Below, in pieces: positions 46,879 to 56,132 of a DNA stretch of 64,000 nucleotides. Position 1 is the first letter of the stretch, and every line of letters begins with the position of its first letter. This DNA comes from Spirosoma sp. SC4-14 (lineage in GTDB: Bacteria; Bacteroidota; Bacteroidia; Cytophagales; Spirosomataceae). The translations under genes were made by a program, and so were the position numbers. The notes under the pieces were generated by a model. That model was given only the letters and a program-made list of their open reading frames with translations. It was not told where the DNA came from and made no database searches. Location: assembly GCF_037201965.1 (NCBI RefSeq), contig NZ_CP147518.1:2479001-2543000 (forward strand). The letters are read 5' to 3'.

Positions 46879-47187
46879 CTACAGAACTACAACCGAGTTT
46901 TCTTCGCCCGAAATGCCGCTGGCAACATATTTGTCAGCAGCCCAATCATTTGTCCAGGTTGTGCCATCGAGCACGTAGCGGAATTGATATTCGCTACCTA
47001 CTGGCAGTTCAACCGTCGTTTTGTACGAACCATCCTTCTGCTTCTTCAGAACCTGGGTTGTGGGATCCCAGCTATTGAATTCACCGGCCAGAGCGACCGT
47101 CTTTGCACCGTTGACGGCTTCAGCCGGCAACTCAAACGTAACTTTTGCAATAGGCTTGCTTTTGAGGAATTGTTTGGCAACCGCCAT
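46879..47187 (-). CDS. Stand-alone CBM48 / isoamylase early-set domain protein
   Basis: A 102-residue cytoplasmic protein that is essentially one glycogen-binding domain. Features are [10 protein letters not shown], the conserved VALAGEFNSWDP loop, LKKQKDGSYKTTVELPVG and YQFRYVLDG ending in WTNDWAADKYV. Family members (AMPK beta type CBM48) bind alpha-glucans. No catalytic domain is attached, so it probably acts as a binding or regulatory protein in glycogen metabolism. The first 12 residues (AKQFLKSKPIAK) are the usual Bacteroidota opening. Confidence 0.92.
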   Translation of the reverse strand: MAVAKQFLKSKPIAKVTFELPAEAVNGAKTVALAGEFNSWDPTTQVLKKQKDGSYKTTVELPVGSEYQFRYVLDGTTWTNDWAADKYVASGISGEENSVVVL

Positions 47188-47349
47188 AGTGGTTCATTTA
47201 TTTGGTTTGCAATGCAAAATTATATTGAAAAAAAAGTAATATCATAACATTCAGTTGATTAAGTGCAAATATTCTTATTAAAGTACTATTCATTGTGCCT
47301 TGTATTATACTTGTTTATAAAAAGTGAAGACTATAGTAAGGAATAGTAC

Positions 47350-48321
47350 TTATCCGGTATTAAGTAGTTTTTTGGTTATATTTTTTAGCGCAGGAAGCCG
47401 TTCGGAATAGGTGCCTTCAATAAAAATATAAGGTAACGATCGTTTATCTAACTCCTCCTTGAAACGGGCAAACATTTCAGCGCGTCGATGGCCAAAATCG
47501 CGCAGTTCATCGGCAACCCATGGCACATCGATGTTCAGCAGAGCGTATATATCATACTTTGTCTGTTTCTCTAACTCCGTTAATATCGGCGGAACTGTGT
47601 CAAAATAAAGAGCTGAATAAATCTGAGTTGTAATGACATCGGTATCGCAGAAAAGTATGCGGTTGGCTTGTCGTTCGGCTTGCTGAACGGCCTTTGTCTG
47701 AGCCTGCCCAATTCGAATAATATCGTTGAGCGAAAAGTTGTTGGAAGTAATGAGGCTACGGGCCATTTCGGGCACAAAAACAGTTTGAAACGCGGTCGCC
47801 AACTGTTGCGCCAGTGTGGTTTTACCGGTACTTTCTGGCCCATATAAACATATTTTTTTGACAAAAAACGGCCGAACGACCTGCGGAATAAAATCCCAGT
47901 ATTTAAATGGTTGCTGACGGATGAGTGTGGCCGAGATGGGTACCTTTTGCCGGAGAAGGTCAAACGGAATATGCTGTAAGCCCGAATGATAAGCGAGCGG
48001 AATAGCGTATTCTTCCGAGGAAAAGAATACGCTTACCAACGGAAACCGGCGTCTGATGAAAATGGCCCAAAGTTTAGTTGCTTCCCAGAGTGGTAGGGAA
48101 GGATCATGAAAATCGTCGGATTCGGCTACTACTTCAACAGTCGGATAGGGGGTCAGCAACTCGGTTAGCCAGCGAAGCCGGAGAGTGGGCGAGATAACAT
48201 CATCGGGCGTAACCGTCATGGAAACGATGAGGTGGTCACATTGGTTTCGGGCAAATTCGATCAGAGCCAGATGACCTTTATGGACAGGCATAAATTTTCC
48301 GAAAACCAATCCCGTTTTCAT
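47350..48321 (-). CDS. nadR: NadR-like bifunctional NMN adenylyltransferase / ribosylnicotinamide kinase
   Basis: A 323-residue cytoplasmic enzyme. The N-terminal nucleotidyltransferase domain carries GKFMPVHKGHLALIEFA with the HxGH motif (residues 14-17). The C-terminal kinase domain starts at about 152 with the P-loop GPESTGKTTL. Together they phosphorylate nicotinamide riboside and convert NMN to NAD+. The gene follows the transporter PnuC by about 56 bp in the same direction, giving a compact uptake-to-NAD route. No DNA-binding domain like that of enterobacterial NadR is present. Confidence 0.94.
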   Translation of the reverse strand: MKTGLVFGKFMPVHKGHLALIEFARNQCDHLIVSMTVTPDDVISPTLRLRWLTELLTPYPTVEVVAESDDFHDPSLPLWEATKLWAIFIRRRFPLVSVFFSSEEYAIPLAYHSGLQHIPFDLLRQKVPISATLIRQQPFKYWDFIPQVVRPFFVKKICLYGPESTGKTTLAQQLATAFQTVFVPEMARSLITSNNFSLNDIIRIGQAQTKAVQQAERQANRILFCDTDVITTQIYSALYFDTVPPILTELEKQTKYDIYALLNIDVPWVADELRDFGHRRAEMFARFKEELDKRSLPYIFIEGTYSERLPALKNITKKLLNTG

Positions 48322-48377
48322 TCCAATGAAATGTTGGTGTTAATCGTTCTGGTGATACCAATTCAGGATCTCCTTTG

Positions 48378-49052
48378 TCAGGAAACCTCAGGCAGATAGC
48401 TATAGCGCTGGTATTCGCGGGTCCAGTGCCAGGCTCCAACGGCAGCTACCAAACAAAACACACAGTATTCGGCCCCAACAAATTTGACACCTTTCACAAA
48501 ATACATGTAGGTCAGAATGCTATCGACAATAAGCCAGACATACCAGCATTCAACTCGCTTTTCGATCATCAGAAACGTTGCCATAATGCTCATCACTGTT
48601 GTGAACGAATCCAGATATGGAAAGGCGCTGGGTTTGCTGAACAGAACCGGAAACCACTCATGTAAGTTGCTGGCAAACATACCCAGGAGCAGCGTTGCCA
48701 CCAGGCCGGAAAGGCTCCAGACGATGAGCTCACGGGCGGGCATTCGACTGATGCGGAGCTCTTGTTTGTTATCGGCTTCGTTCTGTTTGGGATGAGTCCA
48801 GCGCCACCAGCCCTGCACATTAGTGATGAAAAAGAATATCTGCAAAAACATATCAGGGTACAGTTGGACCTGATAGAACAGAAAGAAAAACAAAAACACG
48901 CTGACGGCTCCAATTGGCCAGCTCCAGATATTGGCCCGTGCCGACAGCCAAACGGCCACGGCCCCACTAACAGCCCCGAAAAACTCCAGGTAACTCATGG
49001 GGTAATCCCAGACAGTAAAGAAAATAGAATTGATGTCGAAAAAATTGGGCAT
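48378..49052 (-). CDS. pnuC: Nicotinamide riboside transporter PnuC
   Basis: An inner-membrane vitamin transporter of the PnuC family with about seven helices, 224 residues from the preferred ATG at 49052 (a start at 49112 adds 20 charged residues without family support). Diagnostic segments are EFFGAVSGAVAVWLSARANIWSWPIG and the NVQGWWRWTHP motif. WYVWLIVDSILTYMYFVKG near the C-terminus is also typical. It precedes nadR, whose kinase traps the imported nicotinamide riboside. The gene diverges from the Gfo/Idh/MocA gene with 74 bp between starts. Confidence 0.93.
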   Translation of the reverse strand: MPNFFDINSIFFTVWDYPMSYLEFFGAVSGAVAVWLSARANIWSWPIGAVSVFLFFFLFYQVQLYPDMFLQIFFFITNVQGWWRWTHPKQNEADNKQELRISRMPARELIVWSLSGLVATLLLGMFASNLHEWFPVLFSKPSAFPYLDSFTTVMSIMATFLMIEKRVECWYVWLIVDSILTYMYFVKGVKFVGAEYCVFCLVAAVGAWHWTREYQRYSYLPEVS

Positions 49053-49126
49053 GCTTGAAAGTAATCGGCGGGAAATTTTACCTTTAACTTCACGAAAGTA
49101 CGCATTAACCACAGAACCCTTTATCT

Positions 49127-50320
49127 ATGCAACGTATTGCTATGCTTGGCGGTGGCTTCATTGGCCGCTTCTATGCCGACTCTATTCACGGACAACGCAG
49201 CCGCGATAAAGTAGTAGCCATTTATGCCCGTCGGGAAGAAACTGCCCGGAAATTTGCGGCCGACTACGGGTGTTCGTTTGCTTCGACCAACATGGAAGAA
49301 GTAATTGCCCATCCCGACGTGGATATGGTTTGCATTGCACTGCCCAATAATATTCACGAAACAGCCGTAAATCTTTGCGCAAAACATAAGAAAGCCGTGG
49401 TTTGCACTAAGCCGCTGGGCCGGAATGCGGAAGAAGCGCTTCGGATGATGCAAACGGTTGAGGAAGCTGGTATTTTTGCGGGCTATCTGGAAGACTTATG
49501 TTATACGCCTAAGTTCCTGAAAGCACTCGACAGTGTTAAAAATGGGGCACTGGGCCGAATTCTGTGGGCAAAATCGCGTGAAACACACCCTGGCCCGCAT
49601 TCTGACTGGTTCTGGGATAAAGAACAGGCCGGTGGTGGCTGCATGCTCGATCTGGGTTGTCATTGTGTGGAGATCGCCCGAAATTTCATTGGTAAGGATG
49701 TAAAACCGGTTGAAGTCATGTGCTGGGCAGCCACTCAGGTGAAACCCATTGATGCAGAAGATCATGCTATTGCACTGGTAAAATACGAAAATGGAGCTAT
49801 CGGACAGTTTGAAGTAAGCTGGACATTTCGGGGAGGCATGGACCTGCGCGATGAAGTGATGGGCACAGAAGGAACAATCTGGATCAATAACTTTCTGCGG
49901 ACTGGCTTTGAGATGTTTACTACCGGGAAAGGTGCTGATTATGTAGCTGAGAAAGCAGAGTCGACTACGGGCTGGCTGTTTCCGGTTGGTGATGAGGTCA
50001 ATGATCTGGGCTATAACCACATGTTTACGGATATGTTCTCGGCTCAGGAAGACGGCCGCGCGCCTGCCGAAACGTTCTATGATGGCTATGTAGTAAACGC
50101 GGTGCTGGATGCCGCCTACCGATCGGCTGAAACAAAACAATGGGAAAAGGTAAAGCTACCTGTGTGGCGCGGTCAGGAAGGGTTAACGCAGCAAACCACA
50201 CTGGTCGATTACGACGAACAACACTATCTGATTAAAGAAGAAGTTACGCACGACGGGCGGCATAAAGTAATTCTGAAAGACAAACAGACTGGCAAAATCA
50301 CCGAACGGGATCTGGTATAA
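49127..50320 (+). CDS. Gfo/Idh/MocA-family oxidoreductase
   Basis: A 397-residue NAD(P)-dependent dehydrogenase. The Rossmann GxGxxG-type start is [18 protein letters not shown]. The conserved EKP-type motif of the family appears as [12 protein letters not shown], and the substrate domain contains [17 protein letters not shown], including the histidine of the active site. It is cytoplasmic (no signal sequence). Typical substrates are inositols or sugars, but none can be named from sequence. It stands upstream of the SDR-ROK-SIS genes with a 274-bp gap and may belong to the same sugar pathway. Confidence 0.92.
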   Translation: MQRIAMLGGGFIGRFYADSIHGQRSRDKVVAIYARREETARKFAADYGCSFASTNMEEVIAHPDVDMVCIALPNNIHETAVNLCAKHKKAVVCTKPLGRNAEEALRMMQTVEEAGIFAGYLEDLCYTPKFLKALDSVKNGALGRILWAKSRETHPGPHSDWFWDKEQAGGGCMLDLGCHCVEIARNFIGKDVKPVEVMCWAATQVKPIDAEDHAIALVKYENGAIGQFEVSWTFRGGMDLRDEVMGTEGTIWINNFLRTGFEMFTTGKGADYVAEKAESTTGWLFPVGDEVNDLGYNHMFTDMFSAQEDGRAPAETFYDGYVVNAVLDAAYRSAETKQWEKVKLPVWRGQEGLTQQTTLVDYDEQHYLIKEEVTHDGRHKVILKDKQTGKITERDLV

Positions 50321-50594
50321 GGCTGAAAGGCTTGTGTTGATGCTTCAGGGTAGTAGCGTTGCTAAGGCTCTGAAGCCTGCCTAAGGCAGAGCGCTACTGA
50401 GCAATTTTAGACGTTACTACAAAGCCTCGCCCGTTTTTTCTCCGCTTGGAAGGCATTGGCCAAATAAGCAAATTATCGATAATAGGTCTACTAACAAAGG
50501 GAATTAGATCATATATTGGCCGTTCAAAAGCATTCGGTATACCCAAAGAGGGACTTAACCAACTGCTAAATCGATCGTTATTTGCGAAAATAGA

Positions 50595-51377
50595 ATGTGG
50601 TTAGACTCTAAAAAAATTGTTGTGATAGGCGGCACTACAGGCATGGGCCTGTCGGCTGCGCTGGCATTCGTGCGCGAAGGAGCACAGGTTGTTGTGGTTG
50701 GTCGAAATCCGGAAAGCTGTACCGTAGCCGAGCAACAACTCGATGGTAATGGTTTAGCCATGTCGGGCGATGCATCTGACCCACAAACAGCCCCCAAAGC
50801 TATTGCACTGTGCCAACAGATTTTTGGCGGTTTCGATGGGTTATATCATGTTGCTGGTGGCAGTGGCCGGCGGTTTGGCGATGGTCCTTTGCACGATCTG
50901 ACGCTCGAAGGCTGGAACTATACCGTCAATCTGAACCTAACGTCGCTGATGTTGTCGAATCAGGCGGCTGTTCGGGCCTTTCGGGCACAGGGCAGTGGCG
51001 GCACAATTCTGAATATGGGATCTGTGCTGGGGTCGCGTCCGTCTCCTACTTATTTTGCTACCCATGCCTATGCCGCTATGAAATCGGGTGTAATTGGGTT
51101 CACCAAGTCGGTTGCCGCCTATTACGCTACCGATAACATTCGGGTGAATGTGATTGCGCCTGCACTGGTGGAAACTCCAATGGCCAAACGGGCAACCAAC
51201 GATGAAACGATAATGGCTTTTACGCGCACCAAACAACCCCTCGATGGTGGACGAATCGGGCATCCTAACGATCTTGATGGAGCTGCGGTTTATTTTATGT
51301 CCGATTATTCAACTTTTACAACGGGGCAGGTTATGACCGTCGATGGCGGATGGAGCGTCAGTGAAGGACAGTTATAA
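50595..51377 (+). CDS. SDR-family oxidoreductase
   Basis: A 260-residue classical short-chain dehydrogenase: cofactor loop IGGTTGMGLSAAL (residues 11-23), NMGSVLG with the catalytic serine, and YAAMKSG with the catalytic tyrosine and lysine (about 156-160). A C-terminal VMTVDGGWSVSEGQL closes the fold. It is the first of four genes in one direction (SDR, ROK kinase, SIS, GNAT), 54 bp upstream of the ROK gene. Substrate unknown, probably a sugar alcohol or a keto-sugar given the neighbours. Confidence 0.92.
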   Translation: MWLDSKKIVVIGGTTGMGLSAALAFVREGAQVVVVGRNPESCTVAEQQLDGNGLAMSGDASDPQTAPKAIALCQQIFGGFDGLYHVAGGSGRRFGDGPLHDLTLEGWNYTVNLNLTSLMLSNQAAVRAFRAQGSGGTILNMGSVLGSRPSPTYFATHAYAAMKSGVIGFTKSVAAYYATDNIRVNVIAPALVETPMAKRATNDETIMAFTRTKQPLDGGRIGHPNDLDGAAVYFMSDYSTFTTGQVMTVDGGWSVSEGQL

Positions 51378-51431
51378 AGTAGACGTTGCTGACTTAATAG
51401 GATGAGTCGGATAAATCGCGATTCTGACAAT

Positions 51432-52331
51432 ATGAATGCAATAGGGATTGACCTGGGTGGCACCTGGATCAAGGGGGTGCTGATGAATAGTGAAACGGGC
51501 GAAATTGTTAAGCAACTCTATCACCCAACCAACAGCGAAAAAGACTGGAAGCAAGCCGTTGAAGAGACCGTTAATGACCTACGGCATTTGTCGTTGGGCA
51601 TGGTTACGGCAACGGGCCTTTCGGCACCCGGCTTACCCAACGATACCAATCAATACATTGCATTCATGCCAGGGCGCCTGCATGGACTCGAAGGGTTTCA
51701 CTGGGGGCGTTTTCTGAACGCTTCGGTCCATATCGTTAATGATGCCCATGCTGCGTTGCTGGCCGAAAGCCGCTTTGGAGTGGCCAAAGGCTATAACAAT
51801 GTTGTGATGCTGACCCTGGGCACCGGTGTTGGGGGCGGAGTGTTGATCAATGGTCAGCTTTATCAGGGAAACTTTCAGAAAGCTGGTCATGTCGGGCACA
51901 TGACCGTCGATGCCAGTGGAGATCAGGATATTACGGCAATGCCGGGTAGTCTGGAAGATGCCATCGGTAACGCTACTGTAGAGAAGCGCTCAATGGGGCA
52001 CTTTACGTCGACGTACCAACTGCTGGAAGCCTATAAACAGGGCAACTATCTGGCGCAATGGGTATGGCTTTCATCGGTTCGAAAACTAGCTGTTGGTATT
52101 AGCTCGCTCATCAACTGTTTTTCGCCCGATTTGGTCGTGTTGGGTGGCGGGATAACCCAGGCCGAAGATGATTTGCTTTTGCCATTGGCAGAGTTTATGA
52201 ATTTATACGAATGGCGTCCGGGCGGACACGCTACACCGATCCGAATTGCCCGGTTTGGCGATATGGCCGGCGCTATTGGAGCCGCAAGTTTTGCCATTTC
52301 GTCCGAACCGGGCAATTCGGATCGGACATAA
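51432..52331 (+). CDS. ROK-family sugar kinase
   Basis: A sugar kinase of about 299 residues from the ATG at 51432 (MNAIGIDLGGTWIKGVLM), with an alternative in-frame start at 51402. The phosphate-binding motif LGGTWIKG and the catalytic aspartate in IVNDAHAALLAE are present, then LGTGVGGGVLINGQL and GHVGHMTVDASG. The zinc-binding CxCGxxGCxE motif usual for ROK proteins is missing; at that place the sequence reads ITAMPGSLEDAIG. It ends 14 bp before the SIS gene. A glucose-, mannose- or amino sugar-type substrate is likely, not proven. Confidence 0.9.
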   Translation: MNAIGIDLGGTWIKGVLMNSETGEIVKQLYHPTNSEKDWKQAVEETVNDLRHLSLGMVTATGLSAPGLPNDTNQYIAFMPGRLHGLEGFHWGRFLNASVHIVNDAHAALLAESRFGVAKGYNNVVMLTLGTGVGGGVLINGQLYQGNFQKAGHVGHMTVDASGDQDITAMPGSLEDAIGNATVEKRSMGHFTSTYQLLEAYKQGNYLAQWVWLSSVRKLAVGISSLINCFSPDLVVLGGGITQAEDDLLLPLAEFMNLYEWRPGGHATPIRIARFGDMAGAIGAASFAISSEPGNSDRT

Positions 52332-52344
52332 TCCTTTAGAAATC

Positions 52345-53148
52345 TTGATTCAGGCATATTTACAGAAGTGTCGTCAAATTCTGGACACCGTTGAGTTACA
52401 AACTCTCCAAATTCAGCAGGCTGCCGAATGGTTTGCTCATACCATAGCAGCCGGTCGAATGGTCCATGTATTCGGATCGGGCCATAGTCGTATTATGGTT
52501 GAGGAGATGTGGCCGCGTTATGGGTCGTTTCCGGGCTTTAACCCGATTGTTGAACTGTCGCTCACATTTCATAACCTTGTGGTAGGAGCGAACGGCCAAC
52601 GACAGGCCATGTTTCTGGAAAATGTACCAGGACTGGCCGAACGGATTCTTCGGAACTATGAACTGAGCAATCAGGACACTGCCCTGATTATTTCGTCGTC
52701 GGGTTGCAATGTTGTCCCGATTGAAATGGCCGAGCTGTTTCAGCGTCAGGGCGTGAAAGTTGTAGCACTTATCACCAAAGAGCATTCCGAAAAGAGTACA
52801 AGCAAGCGAGCCGATGGAAAAAAACTCGGCGATTTTGCCGATTTACTGCTTGACACGGGCGCTCCTGTTGGCGACGCTATGGTATATGTGCCATCATTGG
52901 AAACACCAGTGGCTCCTGGCAGCACCGTTGGAGGAGCCGTTATTGTGAACTGTATCAAAGCAGAAGTGGCTCGGTTATTAACCGAAGCCGGAAAAGCACC
53001 CAAAGTGCTGAGCGCGGGGGCTATTGTTGGCTCAGAACGAGCCGTCGAATTATTTGAAGCGGCTTACGATGAACATGCGCATCGACTGGCGAAACTTTAC
53101 GGGAATGTGGGCATACCAAGCTATGTGAGCCAACCGAATACGCCATAA
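52345..53148 (+). CDS. SIS-domain sugar isomerase-like protein
   Basis: A 267-residue protein with a sugar isomerase (SIS) fold. The start at TTG 52345 is chosen because it follows the ROK stop by 14 bp and begins just before the helical N-terminus (IQAYLQKCRQILDTVE). The frame also runs back to an ATG at 52246 inside the ROK gene. The phosphosugar-binding segments VHVFGSGHSRIMVEEMWPR and LIISSSGCNVVPIEMAE are clear. Such proteins handle phosphorylated amino or keto sugars; position directly after a kinase gene suits isomerisation or etherase-like use of the kinase product. Confidence 0.88.
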   Translation: MIQAYLQKCRQILDTVELQTLQIQQAAEWFAHTIAAGRMVHVFGSGHSRIMVEEMWPRYGSFPGFNPIVELSLTFHNLVVGANGQRQAMFLENVPGLAERILRNYELSNQDTALIISSSGCNVVPIEMAELFQRQGVKVVALITKEHSEKSTSKRADGKKLGDFADLLLDTGAPVGDAMVYVPSLETPVAPGSTVGGAVIVNCIKAEVARLLTEAGKAPKVLSAGAIVGSERAVELFEAAYDEHAHRLAKLYGNVGIPSYVSQPNTP

Positions 53149-53151
53149 GTC

Positions 53152-53664
53152 ATGATTGAAACGCAACGTCTGTCTATTGTTCCCTTATCGCTCGATCAAC
53201 TTCGCCTGCACATTGCCGATCGCTATCGGTTAGAGGAAACGCTGGGACTACAGCGGGGCCATCGCGAAGTAGTAGAGCCGTTATTGAGTATCCTCACGTA
53301 TTTTACCATTCCGCGTTTGCAGAATCCAGCGAATGATCCACTTTATCATACAATGTGGATGGCAATTGATCGGCAGAAACAACAATTTGTGGCCGAGGCC
53401 AAATTTAAGGGAGAGCCAGATGAAACCGGAACTGTTGAAATTGGCTATGGTACCTATCCGGCCTTACAACGTCAGGGCTATATGAGCGAATTAGTAGGTG
53501 GTTTACTGAACTGGGCTGGTCAGCAATCGGGTATTCGGCGGGTAGTGGCTGACACGGATACCGAAAATGTAGCGTCGCAAAAAGTACTGGAGAAAAATAA
53601 ATTTAACTTATTCGATCGAATCGAAAATATGCTTTGGTGGGAGTATATTATCGTAGGCAAATAA
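53152..53664 (+). CDS. GNAT-family N-acetyltransferase, RimJ/RimL type
   Basis: A 170-residue acetyltransferase. It begins MIETQRLSIVPLS, the common opening of RimJ/RimL-like GNATs. The acetyl-CoA loop is present as YPALQRQGYMSELV and is followed by TDTENVASQKVLEKNKF, the usual late motif. It starts 3 bp after the SIS gene stop, so it is in the same transcription unit and may modify an amino sugar of that pathway; a protein or small-molecule substrate is equally possible. Confidence 0.88.
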   Translation: MIETQRLSIVPLSLDQLRLHIADRYRLEETLGLQRGHREVVEPLLSILTYFTIPRLQNPANDPLYHTMWMAIDRQKQQFVAEAKFKGEPDETGTVEIGYGTYPALQRQGYMSELVGGLLNWAGQQSGIRRVVADTDTENVASQKVLEKNKFNLFDRIENMLWWEYIIVGK

Positions 53665-53922
53665 ACCAGCTAGTTAGGGTAAGTTTTATAAAAAAATATA
53701 TCCATAGAATTTTGAGCGGTAAATACTGTCTTAATTTGCCTTTGAATAGTAAGCAAGATTCGATAATTTTTTCTGTTTTTTGAATATTAAATTTAGTAAC
53801 AAATAAATTACCGATTATTGAATATAACGGAAAAATACTGTTCATAAAAACAGAAAGAAAAATAAACAGTAACTACCTGAAAATTTACCCTTTTTTAAGT
53901 ACACCGCCGAACAATTCCTGCC

Positions 53923-54885
53923 ATGAAAAATGTCTCCGTCGCCGAGAAAATGAACCTCCCCTGGGTAGAATCCCCCTTTTTTAATGATTTACTCCAGAAA
54001 AAGGAACTGTCCCCCCAGCAGCATGAAATGGTTACTCACTATAATCGGGAAGGCTTCTTATTGCTTCGCCAGCAAGTTAGCCATGAACTGATCGACCGAA
54101 CGCTAAAGGAAATACAGCATGAGTATCCGGCCAATGTTGGAGAGCAGCCAAGCCGTCACCAGGATCTGTGGAAAAAATATGGCACCGTTCGGGAAATAGC
54201 TAGTTTACCCCAAATTTTTGACGTACTGCGTCTGCTCTATGAGCGCGAGCCCATTCCGTTTCAAACACTGAACTTTAAATTTGGCACTCAGCAGCGGGCC
54301 CACTCCGATACCATTCACTTTAGTAGCGTACCGGCCCGCTTTATGTGTGGCGTTTGGGTAGCCCTGGAAGAAACCACAACCAATAATGGCCCTTTATTTT
54401 ATTACCCACGGTCGCATCGGCAGGAGGAAATAAATTATTTTGATATTGGTATCGAAGCCGAAGAAAACTATGCCGAATATCCCCATTATGAAGACTTCAT
54501 GGAGGAATTTATGGAGGCCAAGGGATATAAGCGGGAAGAGATTCACATGCAGAAAGGAGATGTACTAATCTGGTCGTCGAATTTAGTGCATGGTGGAATG
54601 CCCATTAAAGGGGGAAATGTTACACGCTGGTCGCAGGTGACGCATTATTACTTTGAACGATGCATGTATTATTCGCCCCGTTTTTCTGATATGTTCTCGA
54701 AGAATCTGAACTTACGCCATGTAATAAATATTGCCACCGGCAAGGTAGTGCAACATAGCGAAAACGGTAAACCTATCGAAACAATAAATACGGGTAACTT
54801 TCGCTATGCGGTCAGTCATAACTTTACGCTTCCTGTGTTATTGAAAGAAATTTTTAAGAAAGTAATCGGCAAAAAACCGTTCTGA
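53923..54885 (+). CDS. Phytanoyl-CoA dioxygenase (PhyH)-family protein
   Basis: A 320-residue Fe(II)/2-oxoglutarate-dependent oxygenase. The iron-binding HxD is in AHSDTIHF (about residues 127-129). The distal histidine lies in SSNLVHGGMPIKGG (about 225), followed by the arginine for 2-oxoglutarate. The jelly-roll core includes GVWVALEETTTNNGPLFYYP, a family hallmark. The substrate is unknown; family members hydroxylate lipids, sugars or small metabolites. It is preceded by 258 bp of AT-rich DNA without genes and followed by the metE-like gene. Confidence 0.9.
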   Translation: MKNVSVAEKMNLPWVESPFFNDLLQKKELSPQQHEMVTHYNREGFLLLRQQVSHELIDRTLKEIQHEYPANVGEQPSRHQDLWKKYGTVREIASLPQIFDVLRLLYEREPIPFQTLNFKFGTQQRAHSDTIHFSSVPARFMCGVWVALEETTTNNGPLFYYPRSHRQEEINYFDIGIEAEENYAEYPHYEDFMEEFMEAKGYKREEIHMQKGDVLIWSSNLVHGGMPIKGGNVTRWSQVTHYYFERCMYYSPRFSDMFSKNLNLRHVINIATGKVVQHSENGKPIETINTGNFRYAVSHNFTLPVLLKEIFKKVIGKKPF

Positions 54886-54994
54886 CTAAGCTATACCGAA
54901 AAGCAGGCCAATCGCCTGAGTCTGTTCTGCCATTGCTGAGATGACTACCGAAAAACCGTAGCAACGAGTTAGGTAGAAGGTGTAAAAAGACAAC

Positions 54995-55057
54995 GAATAA
55001 TGTGAAATAAGAAAAATGCTTCCGATCTTACCAGCGTATTCTTATTGCACATTATTC
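54995..55057. repeat. 19-bp inverted repeat just upstream of the metE-like gene
   Basis: Arms 54995-55013 and 55039-55057 match at 18 of 19 positions, with a 25-nt loop. The right arm ends 8 bp before the downstream ATG, so the hairpin would lie over the ribosome-binding region. Confidence 0.8.
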
Positions 55058-55065
55058 ATTGAAAA

Positions 55066-56094
55066 ATGCAACCAGTTCCGATAAAGACCACAGTGGTTGG
55101 TTCAATGCCTTTTCCCGGATGGCTTGAGTTTGCCAGTCAGAATTTAAGCCAGTTTGGCCCCGCCGACATTCATGAGATGATTGAAGATGCCGTTACAGCA
55201 TCTGTTCACGATCAGGTTGCGGCCGGGCTGGATGTTATCAGCGATGGCGAACAAACCCGTTTCGATTTCAATCTATCGTTCTACGGATACATTCAGGGAA
55301 TTCAAAACAACGATACTGAGCTTCGGCGCTTTGGCCCACCTGCTCATGACCAGCGCGGTAAACATAACATCATAGAACCACTAACGGCTCCCCGAGGCCT
55401 GGGTGTTGTTGAGGAATATTTGCGGTTAAAGCGCCTGGCTCCCAGCGGGCAGGGCCTGAAAGTTTCTATTCCGGGGCCTTATACATTGAGTGGACGGTTG
55501 TTGCCAGGAAATCTATATAAAGATCGGTGGGAGGTAACCGAAGCGCTTCTACCTATTGTAAAGAAAGAAATTTCCGATCTGGTAGCCCTTGGCGTTCCCG
55601 AAATATGTGTCGATGAGCCATCGATGTCATGTTATGCCTATCGGGAAGATACAAAACGCTTTGTCGATATTTTTAACCGGACAGTTGCACCAGGGGTTGG
55701 TAAAACCCGACTTTCCATGCACCTGTGCTTTGGTAACTATAAAGGTCGGTCGGTTGGTAAAAAGACGATTGCGCCTATGCTGCCCGATTTTCTGGATATG
55801 ACCGTCGATGAACTGCACTCTGAAATGACGATCCTGAACTTTTCGGAAGTTAATCTGCTGGAACGATTTGCCGAAAAATTTGACGTTGCCGTTGGGGTTA
55901 TCGATGTAAAGAGTTATTACATCGAAACCCCCGACGATGTAGCTGAGCGCATTCGTAAGTGTCTGCCTTATGTGCCCGCCGACAAACTGGCCGTTGCTCC
56001 CGACTGCGGCTTAAGCCAAACGGCTCGCTGGGCAGCCAAACAAAAGCTGGCAAATATGGTGGCAGGAGCCAAAAAGGTTCGTCTCGAACTTTAG
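55066..56094 (+). CDS. Short MetE-like methyltransferase (C-terminal domain type)
   Basis: A 342-residue protein equivalent to the C-terminal catalytic half of cobalamin-independent methionine synthase. It has TTVVGSMPFPGW at the start, DVISDGEQTRFDF, the aspartate region CVDEPSM, the zinc-ligand block HLCFGNYKGR (His and Cys) and a late VAPDCGLSQTARWAA with the second zinc cysteine. The N-terminal half of full-length MetE is absent, which is normal for short core-MetE proteins found in archaea and many bacteria. The methyl donor of such proteins is often not methyltetrahydrofolate triglutamate; the donor here is unknown. The window also encodes B12 uptake. Confidence 0.88.
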   Translation: MQPVPIKTTVVGSMPFPGWLEFASQNLSQFGPADIHEMIEDAVTASVHDQVAAGLDVISDGEQTRFDFNLSFYGYIQGIQNNDTELRRFGPPAHDQRGKHNIIEPLTAPRGLGVVEEYLRLKRLAPSGQGLKVSIPGPYTLSGRLLPGNLYKDRWEVTEALLPIVKKEISDLVALGVPEICVDEPSMSCYAYREDTKRFVDIFNRTVAPGVGKTRLSMHLCFGNYKGRSVGKKTIAPMLPDFLDMTVDELHSEMTILNFSEVNLLERFAEKFDVAVGVIDVKSYYIETPDDVAERIRKCLPYVPADKLAVAPDCGLSQTARWAAKQKLANMVAGAKKVRLEL

Positions 56095-56132
56095 CAATGC
56101 GGATTCTGTACTCGGAGTCAAAGGCGAGCTAA

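Noticed and set aside
50341..50400. Partly complementary segments (GTAGCG and CTGCCTAAGGCAG) in the gap before the SDR gene
   Set aside because: Stems are short and interrupted, and there is no T-run; not strong enough to call a terminator or element.
53648..53845. 65-codon minus-strand frame after the GNAT gene
   Set aside because: AT-rich random-looking frame with no match; overlaps the end of the GNAT gene.
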